Part shown: positions 46,503 to 55,069 of the stretch, one piece after another
Position numbering within the stretch: position 1 is the stretch's first letter
Layout of the letters: the number at the start of each line of letters is the position of its first letter
Source of the DNA: Arthrobacter sp. MYb229
Lineage (GTDB): Bacteria > Actinomycetota > Actinomycetes > Actinomycetales > Micrococcaceae
Length of the DNA: 64,000 nucleotides
Direction: 5' to 3'
Assembly: GCF_002975405.1 (NCBI RefSeq)
Contig: NZ_PCPS01000001.1
Location: 62,001 to 126,000, forward strand
The notes under the pieces: model-generated
Database searches by the model: none
What the model was told of the DNA's origin: nothing
The model's input: the letters and a program-made list of their open reading frames with translations, nothing else
Made by a program: the position numbers and the translations under genes

Positions 46503-49103
46503 GTGGACACCAAGCTCACTACCAAAAGCCAAGAGGCACTATCTGCTTCCGGGATGAATGCGTCGACCGCGGGCAATCCGCAGATCGAACCGGCTCACCT
46601 GTTGAAGGCTCTGCTGGATCAGCGGGACTCGGTCGCCGTGGCGCTGCTGAAAACCGCAGGACTGGACGTTGACGCCCTCTCCGTCGAGGCAAGCAGCGCC
46701 ATCAATGCACTGCCGGCCAACTCCGGATCCTCGGTGGCCCAAGCGCAATTTTCGCGTCAGCTGCTCCAAGCGGTCAGCATCGCCCAGGAGATCGCGAACA
46801 ATATGGGGGACACCTATGTCTCCACCGAACATCTGCTCATCGCGCTGGCCTCCGACCAGACCAAGGCCGGCGAAGCCCTGCGCAATGCCGGAGCCACCCG
46901 CGAGCTGCTGGTAGGAACCCTGCCAACCATCCGCGGGGACCGCAAGGTCGACAATCCGAACCCGGAAGACACCTTCCAAGCGCTGGAAAAGTTCGGCACC
47001 GATATGACGGCGCTGGCACGCGCGGGCAAACTGGATCCGGTCATCGGCCGCGACAAGGAAATCCGACGCGTCGTTCAGGTGCTTTCGCGGCGCACAAAAA
47101 ACAACCCCGTGCTGATCGGTGAACCCGGCGTAGGCAAGACCGCCGTCGTCGAAGGACTCGCCCAGCGCATGATCGCCGGTGACGTACCGGAGTCCCTTCG
47201 CGGCAAGACGCTGATCTCCCTGGACCTCGGGTCCATGATCGCTGGCGCCAAATACCGCGGCGAGTTCGAAGAACGGCTGAAGTCGGTACTCGAAGAGATC
47301 AAGTCCTCCGCCGGGCAGATCGTCACATTTATCGATGAAATCCACACGGTGGTCGGCGCCGGCGCCTCCGAAGGCGCCATGGACGCCGGAAATATGCTCA
47401 AGCCGATGCTCGCCCGTGGCGAGCTGCGGCTCATCGGCGCGACCACGCTGGATGAGTACCGCGAGAATATCGAGAAAGACCCGGCCCTGGAGCGCCGCTT
47501 CGCCCAGGTCTACGTGGGGGAGCCAAGCGTGGACGACACCATCGCGATCCTGCGCGGCCTGAAGGAGCGCTACGAGGCGCACCACAAGGTTTCCATCGCC
47601 GACTCGGCGTTGGTCGCCGCCTCCACGCTGTCCAACCGCTATATCTCCGGGCGGCAGCTGCCGGATAAGGCCATCGACCTGGTTGACGAGGCCGCGAGCC
47701 GGCTGCGCATGGAGATCGATTCCGCACCGGAAGAGATTGATGAGCTGCGCCGCGAAGTCGACAGGCTGACCATGGAGGAGCTGGCGCTCTCCGGAGAGAG
47801 CGACCCTGCCTCGATCGAACGGCTGGAAGCACTGCGCTTCGACATGGCGGACAAGCAGGAAAAGCTGGACGCGCTCAACGCTCAGTGGGACGCGGAGAAG
47901 GCTGGGCTGAACCGCGTCGGCGACCTGAAGGTGAAACTGGACGATCTGCGCTCGCAGGCCGAAAAGTTCCAGCGTGAGGGGGACCTGGAGAACGCCTCGC
48001 GCCTGCTGTACGGGGAGATTCCGACGCTGCAAGGCGAACTTGAGGCAGCGGCCGAAGCCGAAGCCGGCAACACCGCGGAACACACCATGGTGGCTGACGA
48101 AGTCACGGCGGACGATATTGCCGAGGTCATCTCGGCCTGGACCGGCATCCCCGCTGGGCGGATGCTGCAGGGCGAAAGCCAGAAGCTGCTGCAGATGGAA
48201 GAGCGCATCGGACAGCGGCTGATCGGCCAGCAGCAAGCGGTTGCGGCGGTCTCCGACGCGGTGCGCCGCACACGTGCCGGGATTGCCGATCCGGACCGCC
48301 CCACCGGGTCCTTCTTGTTCCTTGGGCCTACCGGTGTGGGCAAGACCGAGCTGGCCAAGTCGCTGGCCGATTTCCTCTTTGACGACCCACGGGCCATGGT
48401 GCGGATTGACATGTCCGAGTACTCCGAGAAGCACTCGGTCGCCCGACTCGTCGGAGCGCCTCCAGGATATGTGGGATACGAAGAGGGCGGGCAGCTCACC
48501 GAAGCGGTGCGCCGTCGACCATACTCGGTCATCCTGCTCGACGAGGTGGAGAAGGCTCACCCGGAGGTGTTCGACATCCTGCTGCAGGTGCTGGACGACG
48601 GCCGCTTGACCGACGGGCAGGGACGCACCGTGGATTTCAGGAACACGATCTTGATCCTGACCTCAAATTTGGGTTCCCAGTTCCTGGTGGATCCAACCAT
48701 GGAGGACAAAGACAAGAAGTCTGCGGTGATGAACGTGGTCAACGCGTCCTTCAAGCCGGAGTTCTTGAACCGTTTGGACGAGGTCATCATCTTCGATCCG
48801 TTGAGCATCGAGCAGCTTGGCAATATCGTGAAGCTGCAAATCGACCTGCTGGCCGAAAGGCTGTCCGAACGCCGGCTCAGCCTCGATGTGGACGAATCCG
48901 CCGGAGAGTGGTTGGCCTTGACTGGCTATGATCCGGCCTACGGCGCCCGTCCGCTGCGCCGGCTGGTCCAGCGAGAAATCGGTGACCGGCTAGCGCGGGA
49001 GATTCTCGGTGGAAGCATCCAGGATGGGGATACCGTCAAGGTCGGTCTCGATCCGGAGGGCGACCGGCTCAGGGTCGCTCGGGGTGAGGCGCCGCAACCT
49101 TAA
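46503..49103 (+). CDS. clpB: Disaggregase ClpB (Hsp100)
   Basis: 866 residues. N domain (1-145), first AAA+ module with GEPGVGKT near 203 and [13 protein letters not shown], a coiled-coil middle domain (~400-530, [17 protein letters not shown]), and a second AAA+ module with [17 protein letters not shown] near 608 and [17 protein letters not shown]. It pulls proteins out of aggregates together with DnaK. I chose GTG 46503 because AAAGGA (46492-46497) is five bases upstream; ATG 46497 overlaps that site. The HAIR element places it under HspR. Confidence 0.97.
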   Translation: MDTKLTTKSQEALSASGMNASTAGNPQIEPAHLLKALLDQRDSVAVALLKTAGLDVDALSVEASSAINALPANSGSSVAQAQFSRQLLQAVSIAQEIANNMGDTYVSTEHLLIALASDQTKAGEALRNAGATRELLVGTLPTIRGDRKVDNPNPEDTFQALEKFGTDMTALARAGKLDPVIGRDKEIRRVVQVLSRRTKNNPVLIGEPGVGKTAVVEGLAQRMIAGDVPESLRGKTLISLDLGSMIAGAKYRGEFEERLKSVLEEIKSSAGQIVTFIDEIHTVVGAGASEGAMDAGNMLKPMLARGELRLIGATTLDEYRENIEKDPALERRFAQVYVGEPSVDDTIAILRGLKERYEAHHKVSIADSALVAASTLSNRYISGRQLPDKAIDLVDEAASRLRMEIDSAPEEIDELRREVDRLTMEELALSGESDPASIERLEALRFDMADKQEKLDALNAQWDAEKAGLNRVGDLKVKLDDLRSQAEKFQREGDLENASRLLYGEIPTLQGELEAAAEAEAGNTAEHTMVADEVTADDIAEVISAWTGIPAGRMLQGESQKLLQMEERIGQRLIGQQQAVAAVSDAVRRTRAGIADPDRPTGSFLFLGPTGVGKTELAKSLADFLFDDPRAMVRIDMSEYSEKHSVARLVGAPPGYVGYEEGGQLTEAVRRRPYSVILLDEVEKAHPEVFDILLQVLDDGRLTDGQGRTVDFRNTILILTSNLGSQFLVDPTMEDKDKKSAVMNVVNASFKPEFLNRLDEVIIFDPLSIEQLGNIVKLQIDLLAERLSERRLSLDVDESAGEWLALTGYDPAYGARPLRRLVQREIGDRLAREILGGSIQDGDTVKVGLDPEGDRLRVARGEAPQP

Positions 49104-49119
49104 TGCCAGGGCATCGGAT

Positions 49120-49156
49120 ATAGCCGTGGCCGGTGGAATCCACCGGCCACGGCTAT
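49120..49156. terminator. Bidirectional terminator after clpB
   Basis: ATAGCCGTGGCCGGTG, loop GAATC and the exact complement, between convergent stops at 49103 and 49173. Confidence 0.85.
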
Positions 49157-49172
49157 TGAAAATCTGCGGGGC

Positions 49173-49754
49173 TTAGCTTTCTTCGTTCTCTGGAAGCAGC
49201 GAGTTGCGCACATTGCCTTCGGAGAGGCTCAGGAAGCAGGAGACCTGGCGGTCTCCTTGCGTCCAGGTGCTTTCCGACGGGCGGGAGAAGTGATACGTCC
49301 AAGTTGAATCGAGGCCGGCGCTGGGGTCCAAGGAAACCGACTTGCACAGCGACTCGGACTCGGTCAGCAACTCGTTAGAGCCCGGGTATTCTTCGCCGGC
49401 TAGCTCGAAGGAACCGATGAGCTGAGCATTATGTGCAGAATCACAGGTCACTACGGTCTGCACTGCAAGCGGAGACTCGAAGCCGCGAAGGCAGTCGCCG
49501 AGGATGAGTTGTTCCGGTGGGATGGACGCGGCGATAATTCCATCCAGGCCGGGGCTCGGATTCCGCTCCACATTGTTCGCCTCTGGCGTAGCTGGCGTAA
49601 TAAAGCGAAGTACAACGAATACCACCGCAGCGCTTAGGGCTAAAACGGCGATGACGAGTAAAACCCACTGGCCGATTTGCCGTTTGGGCTTCTCCGGTTC
49701 GGGCTGCAATGGCGGTAATGCCGCTTGCGGCTCGGGTAGATCTTTTTCCACCAC
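49173..49754 (-). CDS. Septum-formation-like membrane protein
   Basis: 193 residues. A Pro-rich cytosolic start, one transmembrane helix (QWVLLVIAVLALSAAVVFVV, ~28-50), then an extracytoplasmic domain with ILGDCLRGFE, VVTCDSAHNAQLIGSFELAG, EYPGSNELL and VSCFLS. The spaced cysteines and C-x4-H pattern resemble the actinobacterial septum-formation domain; the role is unproven. I chose GTG 49754 because AAGGAG lies eight bases upstream; the frame is open to 49847. Confidence 0.7.
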   Translation of the reverse strand: MVEKDLPEPQAALPPLQPEPEKPKRQIGQWVLLVIAVLALSAAVVFVVLRFITPATPEANNVERNPSPGLDGIIAASIPPEQLILGDCLRGFESPLAVQTVVTCDSAHNAQLIGSFELAGEEYPGSNELLTESESLCKSVSLDPSAGLDSTWTYHFSRPSESTWTQGDRQVSCFLSLSEGNVRNSLLPENEES

Positions 49755-49976
49755 CTGTAGTGCTCCTTGAAGGTTCGCCTTGGTTTGAAAGGGAGCAAGC
49801 TCACTAAATAGTCGTTGGACTAATCGACAGTCTAACGGGTCTGACACGTGTTGCGTTCAGCGCTCGCCGTCGAATCGTGTTAACCTTTAATTACGAAAGA
49901 ACTGATCACATATTCGGGGGCCTTCACCTGTTAGGTGGACCACCTCCCGACTCTACTGAAAAGAGGGGGTCACGCC

Positions 49977-50195
49977 ATGGGGCGCGGCCGTCAAAAGGCT
50001 AAAGCACAGCGTCAAGCGCGAGATATTAAGTACTACTCGCCCTCGACTGACCTTACGGCACTAGAGCGTGAGCTTGGTGTCCGGTCCGATTATCATGCCC
50101 AGAATCTGGAGCCTGATAATTCATCGCATGACGACGAAGAGTCTGATTACGACGAGCTGACTAAGAAGTACTCCGGAGACGACGACGCTGACTAA
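49977..50195 (+). CDS. DUF3073 small protein
   Basis: 72 residues. A basic start, MGRGRQKAKAQRQARDIKYY, then YSPSTDLTALERELG, and a very acidic tail ending DDDAD. This is the DUF3073 pattern, conserved in actinobacteria and of unknown function; the charge split suggests a nucleic-acid or protein-binding adaptor (inference). AGAGGGGG at 49962-49969 lies seven bases before ATG 49977. Confidence 0.9.
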   Translation: MGRGRQKAKAQRQARDIKYYSPSTDLTALERELGVRSDYHAQNLEPDNSSHDDEESDYDELTKKYSGDDDAD

Positions 50196-50293
50196 TCCTC
50201 AGCTACTCAACCGAGAGTCATTGGCTCGGGTGCCTGCCTTCATATGAAGTTGTGCAGCTCTTCAGTACATTTTTGCGACATGCCGCAGCGACT

Positions 50294-50308
50294 AAGCTAA
50301 ATTAGCTT
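50294..50308. repeat. 15-base palindrome upstream of the sirtuin gene
   Basis: AAGCTAA-A-TTAGCTT is perfectly symmetric and overlaps a possible -10 (TAAATT, 50298-50303). It lies about 50 bases before GTG 50359 and could be an operator. Confidence 0.4.
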
Positions 50309-50358
50309 CAAGGTCGTTGCGGCCTTTGTCGTCCCCGAATGCTCCGAAAGGTCAGAAC

Positions 50359-51279
50359 GTGAGCACCCCCGAAGAGCTTTCCATCCAAATGGCCCACCAC
50401 TCGGCCATCAGGTCCATGCAACGCATCGTGGAGCAGCAAGCGGATCCTTCCCCGGAAGAAGACGCCAGAGCCGGCGTGCAGGCAATGCTCGACCGAGGCA
50501 ATGTGCTGGTGGTGACGGGTGCCGGAGTTTCCACCGACTCCGGGATCCCCGACTACCGGGGACCAAACGGCTCGCTGCAACGCCACCGTCCGATGACCTA
50601 TCAGGAATTCAAATACCGTCCTGAGGCACGCCACCGCTATTGGGCCCGCGGGTTCGTGGGCTGGCGCCACATGTTCCAAGCCGAACCGAATGGAATTCAC
50701 CGCCGGCTGGTGGGCTGGGAAGATACCGGCCGGATCAGTGGAATCATTACGCAAAACGTTGACGAGCTGCACCATCGGGCCGGATCAAAAACGGTGATCC
50801 CGGTGCATGGCGACCTTTCGATTGTGCGTTGCCTGGACTGCGGCCAGAGCGAGGACCGCCAACACTTCGACATCCGCCTGCAGGAGCTCAATGTCGGCTA
50901 CATCGAATCCGTTGAAATCGACCCCAGCGCGATCAACCCGGATGGCGATGTGGAACTGCCGCAGTATTGGGTCGACCGGTTCATCATGGCTAGGTGTGAA
51001 AATTGCGGCTCCTTGGCGTTGAAACCCGATGTGGTGTACTTCGGCGAGAGCGTGCCGGTGGAGCGCAAGCAGCAGATGGCACAGCTCGAGGAGGCTTCTA
51101 CCGGGTTGTTGGTGCTCGGCTCATCGCTGGCGGTGATGAGCGGGTACAAGATCCTGCTGAACTTCGTCAAACGCGGATTACCGGTCGCCTTGGTAACCAA
51201 TGGCCACGTGCGCGGCGAGGAGAAAGCCACGTGGCGGTGGCGGGTGCCGCTGTCTCATGCGATGCGACAGCTCGATTAG
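50359..51279 (+). CDS. Sir2-family NAD-dependent protein deacylase
   Basis: 306 residues. NAD site GAGVSTDSGIPDYRGP near residue 53, TQNVDELHHRAG near 132, catalytic His in PVHGDLS, and two zinc Cys pairs, CLDC and CENC, about 55 residues apart. It removes acyl groups from lysines; targets unknown. The ~45-residue helical N terminus is longer than in small bacterial sirtuins. I chose GTG 50359 (AAAGG seven bases upstream). Its 3' end overlaps the convergent VanZ gene by 113 bases. Confidence 0.92.
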   Translation: MSTPEELSIQMAHHSAIRSMQRIVEQQADPSPEEDARAGVQAMLDRGNVLVVTGAGVSTDSGIPDYRGPNGSLQRHRPMTYQEFKYRPEARHRYWARGFVGWRHMFQAEPNGIHRRLVGWEDTGRISGIITQNVDELHHRAGSKTVIPVHGDLSIVRCLDCGQSEDRQHFDIRLQELNVGYIESVEIDPSAINPDGDVELPQYWVDRFIMARCENCGSLALKPDVVYFGESVPVERKQQMAQLEEASTGLLVLGSSLAVMSGYKILLNFVKRGLPVALVTNGHVRGEEKATWRWRVPLSHAMRQLD

Positions 51280-51883
51280 CCACCGAAGGCAAAATTCGCG
51301 GCTGGGGATAATCCGTACTCGTCGTCGATGATCCTGGCTCCGCGCCCAACGGTGCATAACGCACAGGGGACAGGATGAAGAGGGCAGTGAGCAGCACCAG
51401 AATCACGGTGAGAACCGTGCAGAGGACCGATATCTTCCACCAAATACGCGGTCGTGCGCTCCTTGCCAGTCGTGCAGCGAGGACGTATCCGGTCAGGCCA
51501 CCGAGGGTATTGACAATGACATCGGTGGCATCGGAACTCCCCAGCGCGAGAACGTACTGGATGATCTCGAAGGCCAGACTGACCCCGGCCATCAAGCCAA
51601 CTGCGTGCAGCCAATGCCAAGCGCGAGCCAAGAGGCCCAGATAGAGGCCGAAGGGCATAAACAGGACAAGGTTCAGTCCAACTTCAACTGGCGCACTGGA
51701 GCCGGACTCGGCCCAAGCGACGAACGGCACGAGCTTAATGAGCCGCAGCGATCCGGAACCGACGAACGGAATCTCCAGCTTCCACAGCACCATCCAACCA
51801 AGCAAGACCAGATAGATGGCGAACAGCGGAACCAGCCGTTTGCTGGCCCGAGCCAATCCGGGCTCCGGGTGCTGTTCGTGCAT
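51167..51883 (-). CDS. VanZ-family membrane protein
   Basis: 238 residues. Five hydrophobic segments with the VanZ pattern: LIKLVPFVAW, EVGLNLVLFMPFGLYLGLL, SLAFEIIQYVLALGSSDATD and VNTLGGLTGYVLA. Function in non-resistant bacteria is unclear; VanZ itself gives low teicoplanin resistance. The last ~45 residues are Arg/Pro-rich and antisense to the sirtuin 3' end. I chose ATG 51883 because GGAG lies six bases upstream; ATG 51895 is an alternative. Confidence 0.85.
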   Translation of the reverse strand: MHEQHPEPGLARASKRLVPLFAIYLVLLGWMVLWKLEIPFVGSGSLRLIKLVPFVAWAESGSSAPVEVGLNLVLFMPFGLYLGLLARAWHWLHAVGLMAGVSLAFEIIQYVLALGSSDATDVIVNTLGGLTGYVLAARLARSARPRIWWKISVLCTVLTVILVLLTALFILSPVRYAPLGAEPGSSTTSTDYPQPRILPSVANRAVASHETAAPATATWLSPRRARGHWLPRRPVIRV

Positions 51884-51993
51884 GCCACGCTCCATTTCGG
51901 TAGGCGCCGTCGTACCGATTCTAGAGGAATCGAGCTGAGGCACCCCGGACTAGTGCCGTGGCTTGAGCGAGGTGTAGGACCATCGCTCCAGGG

Positions 51994-53718
51994 CTAGCCG
52001 GGGTGGGAATCGAGAACCTCCGCGGGCGAGAGCCAGTAGGTATTCCGGCGGGGGAGTTGCGGCGGGTCCAGCGACCGGGGCAAAAGCACCGCGGGAGGCC
52101 GGTCTTTGCGGATGATGACTTTGAAGAGCCCGGCATGGCGCGCGTGGTGGTGCCGGGGGCAGAACATCGCCCCGTTTTCAACACTCGTCTCGCCGCCCTC
52201 CTCCCACGGCAGGAGGTGGTCCGCTTCGCAGCGCCCCGCGGGCATGGTGCATCCCGGATACAGGCAGCCACGGTCGCGGGCAATCAGGGCTCGTTTCATA
52301 TGCGGCGGGAAGAGCCGTTCGGACCGGCCGACATCGAGTATCTGTCCTTTGCCATTAAAAACCACCGGGAGGATCCCCGCATTGCACATCTGCGTGCGTG
52401 CCTCGGCATCGGAGAGCGGAATGCCGTTTTCGGTGATCGCGTAGCTCTTGTCGCCCGCGATCATTTTGGCGAAGTCCAGATGCACGACGACCTGCGGGGT
52501 GACGATGCCGGTGGTTTTCTTTCCCGTGGCGCCGGTGGAGCGAAGCGCGCTGAGCAGTGCGGTCAGGTGCCGCATCGCCGGGGTGAGGTCTTCGAAGGTC
52601 TGCGGGTAGAAGGAATCACCGGGCAGGGCTGCCGGCGCCGCGGCATGATCCGCGGGAGCCGGAGCCTCGGATTCCGCGTTTCCTGGCCCTGCGTGGGCAG
52701 CGGACTGGTCGCCGGAATTCTCCGCCGGGGACCCTTGCTCTTCGGGGGCACCGTCTTGCGCCCAGCGGGGCATGGTTTCCGGATCGTCCCACGGCGTGGT
52801 TGCTGGGGGTGGCGCGGGCACCGCCCCGGGCTCGGGAGCGGAATTGGACGACGCGCCGCCGCCTGCCTGCGCGTAGGTCCGCGCGGTCAGCTGCGCGAGT
52901 TGTTGCCGGTTGCCGGCGATGGTCGCCGGATTGTCGATCTGCGTGCGGAGGGATTCGATGAGTTCCGCCTCATGGGGCAGCACCTTGAGCTGATAGATCA
53001 CCAGGCCGTTGCGCATGCCCTTGCGGAATATCCCGGCTTCGGCGACGAGCGCCTGGGGCGGGCGCTGCGTGCCGACCTGCTCTTGGACCAGCGTGCCCAG
53101 GTGCGTCAGGGCGGTAGCTGGCTCCTGGCGAAGCAGGGTGGCCGCCTGCCCTTCGAGCTGGTCGCGTTGCGCGGCGGAGGGCAGGTCCTTGTGCACGCCG
53201 CGGAGTTTGCTGGCGGCCTGGGCCACTAGGCGGGGATCGGTTTCCCGTCCGCTGAATTCGGCGGACAGCCGTGGGTAGGCCGGACCATGGCGTACCCCGT
53301 CCTCGGTGACCCGCGCGATCAGCGCGTCCGCCTGGGCGAGCCGGTAGTTGGCAGCGGAGACCGGCACCTGGAGCCATGAGGTGTACATCGAGGTGCAGTC
53401 CGTGAAGTGAGCGCGCCCGCTGGCCCGCTGGCCGGAAAGCTGCTCAAGGGTTTCGAGGGTGGGGGCCGGGCCGGCCTCGGCAACAGCTTGCAGGGACCGC
53501 TCGTCTAGTTGATGCGCGCCGCTGGAGCGCAGCGCGTCGGCCGCATGAATCTGGCTGCGGGCAAGCTCGGCCGCGCAGCGCTCGGTCAGCCAGGCGAAGT
53601 ACGCGGCGTGGCCCGGTGCGAGGTCGATCCCGGCCAGCGCGCGCGTGGCCCGCGCGACCTGGCTGACGCCTTTCGCCAGCAGGTCCAGCGCCTGGGCGGT
53701 GGCTGCATGCGTACTCAT
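51994..53718 (-). CDS. DUF222 protein with C-terminal HNH endonuclease domain
   Basis: 574 residues. An Ala/Arg-rich helical DUF222 (13E12-repeat type) region covers residues ~1-275. A Pro/Ala/Glu-rich low-complexity linker lies at ~285-375. The HNH domain is near 480-530: RDRGCLYPGCTMPAGRCEAD, HLLPWEEGGETSVENGAMFC and PRHHHARH. Such genes occur in many copies in actinobacterial genomes; their biological role is unsettled, and some workers treat them as selfish elements. ATG 53718 is preferred (GGGG just upstream) over ATG 53730. Confidence 0.9.
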   Translation of the reverse strand: MSTHAATAQALDLLAKGVSQVARATRALAGIDLAPGHAAYFAWLTERCAAELARSQIHAADALRSSGAHQLDERSLQAVAEAGPAPTLETLEQLSGQRASGRAHFTDCTSMYTSWLQVPVSAANYRLAQADALIARVTEDGVRHGPAYPRLSAEFSGRETDPRLVAQAASKLRGVHKDLPSAAQRDQLEGQAATLLRQEPATALTHLGTLVQEQVGTQRPPQALVAEAGIFRKGMRNGLVIYQLKVLPHEAELIESLRTQIDNPATIAGNRQQLAQLTARTYAQAGGGASSNSAPEPGAVPAPPPATTPWDDPETMPRWAQDGAPEEQGSPAENSGDQSAAHAGPGNAESEAPAPADHAAAPAALPGDSFYPQTFEDLTPAMRHLTALLSALRSTGATGKKTTGIVTPQVVVHLDFAKMIAGDKSYAITENGIPLSDAEARTQMCNAGILPVVFNGKGQILDVGRSERLFPPHMKRALIARDRGCLYPGCTMPAGRCEADHLLPWEEGGETSVENGAMFCPRHHHARHAGLFKVIIRKDRPPAVLLPRSLDPPQLPRRNTYWLSPAEVLDSHPG

Positions 53719-53786
53719 GTGCCCCAGCATGCACCACGATGGGCCGGTGTCGGCAGGCGGCGGGCAAGCTGTGGATAAGCGGGCAA

Positions 53787-53833
53787 AAAAGGGGGCGAAA
53801 CGGCACCGTGCTGGTGCCGTTTCGCCCCCTTTT
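53787..53833 (-). terminator. Terminator of the purF-purM cluster
   Basis: A 21-bp perfect stem around GTGCT. Read on the minus strand it follows the purM stop and ends in a T run (the A run at 53785-53790 on the plus strand). Confidence 0.88.
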
Positions 53834-53850
53834 GCGGGATGCTTCGAATG

Positions 53851-54993
53851 CTACTTGGCGTAGTTGCCGGTCAGCAGGACCGCGCCGCCGTCCACGCCCT
53901 TGGCGCCCTGGACGAAGTCCAGTCCGGCGGAGCTAGCGGAAGGCTCGAGGTTTTCGACCGAACCCATGATCCAGGCGCCCATGCCGGCCTTGTTCAGCAG
54001 TGCCACCGCGCGGTCGGCGACGTTCTGCTCGACCACCGCGACCATGCCCACACCCAGGTTCAGGGTGCGCTCAAGATCCGGCTGCGGCACATTGCCCAGC
54101 GCCGCAATGGTGGAGAAGACCGCGGGCAGCGACCAGGTGGAGCGGTCCACGCGGGCCATCAGGCCCTTGGGCAGCACGCGGGCCAGGTTGGCCGCCAGGC
54201 CGCCGCCGGTGACGTGGCTGAAGCCGTGCACCCCGAAGTTCTCCCCGTCGTTCAGCTCGCCGATCAGGTCCAGGCAGGCGGTGGTGTAGATGCGGGTCGG
54301 AACCAGCAGCTCCTCGCCCAGCGTGCGGCCGAATTCGGCGACCTCGCGCTCCAGCTCCCACTTGGCGTGCGCGATCACGCGGCGCACCAGCGAGTAGCCG
54401 TTGGAGTGGATGCCCGAGGAGGCCATGCCGATGACGACATCCCCGGCCTGCACCCGCTCCGGGCCTAGTAGCTGATCGGCTTCGATGACACCGGTAGCAG
54501 CACCGGCCACATCGTACTCGTCCTCGGCCAGCAGGCCCGGGTGCTCGGCGGTTTCGCCGCCCACCAGGGCGGTGCCGGCCAGCTTGCAGCCTTCGGCGAT
54601 GCCGCGCACGATATCCGCGATGCGCTCCGGAACGACCTTGCCGGTGGCGATGTAGTCGGTCATGAACAGCGGCTTGGCGCCAACCACCACGATGTCATCG
54701 ACCACCATGCCCACCAGGTCCTGGCCGATGGTGTCGTGGATGTCCAGCTTCTGCGCGATCGCAACCTTGGTGCCCACCCCGTCGGTGGAGGTGGCCAGGT
54801 AGGGCTTCTTGTACCCGGTGAGGAAGGAAACGTCGAACAGGCCGGCGAATCCGCCGACTCCGCCGACCACGCCGGTGGTGTGGGTGGCCTTGATCGCGCC
54901 CTTCATCAACTCGACGGCACGGTCACCGGCCTCGACGTCGACGCCCGCTCCGGCGTAGGTGATGGAGGTTGGCTGCTCTTGCGTGCCGCTCAT
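53851..54993 (-). CDS. purM: Phosphoribosylformylglycinamidine cyclo-ligase (AIR synthetase)
   Basis: 380 residues. Fifth step of purine synthesis: closes FGAM to AIR with ATP. Seen: SITYAGAGVDVEAGDRAVEL at the start, STDGVGTKVAIA, DDIVVVGAKPLFMTDYIA, LVGGETAEHPG, GMASSGIHSNGYSLVR and GFSHVTGGGLAANL. I chose ATG 54993 because AAAGGA lies upstream; the longer frame to 55161 runs back over purF. It follows purF by 76 bases on the same strand. Confidence 0.96.
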   Translation of the reverse strand: MSGTQEQPTSITYAGAGVDVEAGDRAVELMKGAIKATHTTGVVGGVGGFAGLFDVSFLTGYKKPYLATSTDGVGTKVAIAQKLDIHDTIGQDLVGMVVDDIVVVGAKPLFMTDYIATGKVVPERIADIVRGIAEGCKLAGTALVGGETAEHPGLLAEDEYDVAGAATGVIEADQLLGPERVQAGDVVIGMASSGIHSNGYSLVRRVIAHAKWELEREVAEFGRTLGEELLVPTRIYTTACLDLIGELNDGENFGVHGFSHVTGGGLAANLARVLPKGLMARVDRSTWSLPAVFSTIAALGNVPQPDLERTLNLGVGMVAVVEQNVADRAVALLNKAGMGAWIMGSVENLEPSASSAGLDFVQGAKGVDGGAVLLTGNYAK

Positions 54994-55069
54994 GGCAGAT
55001 GGATCCTTTTCTGTCGTGAACACCGAATAGCCGGTGCCGCTTGCAACGAGGTGGGTGATGGATTGGTGA

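Noticed and set aside
46539-48560. 673-residue frame antisense to clpB
   Set aside because: Same bias effect; clpB is intact and unambiguous.
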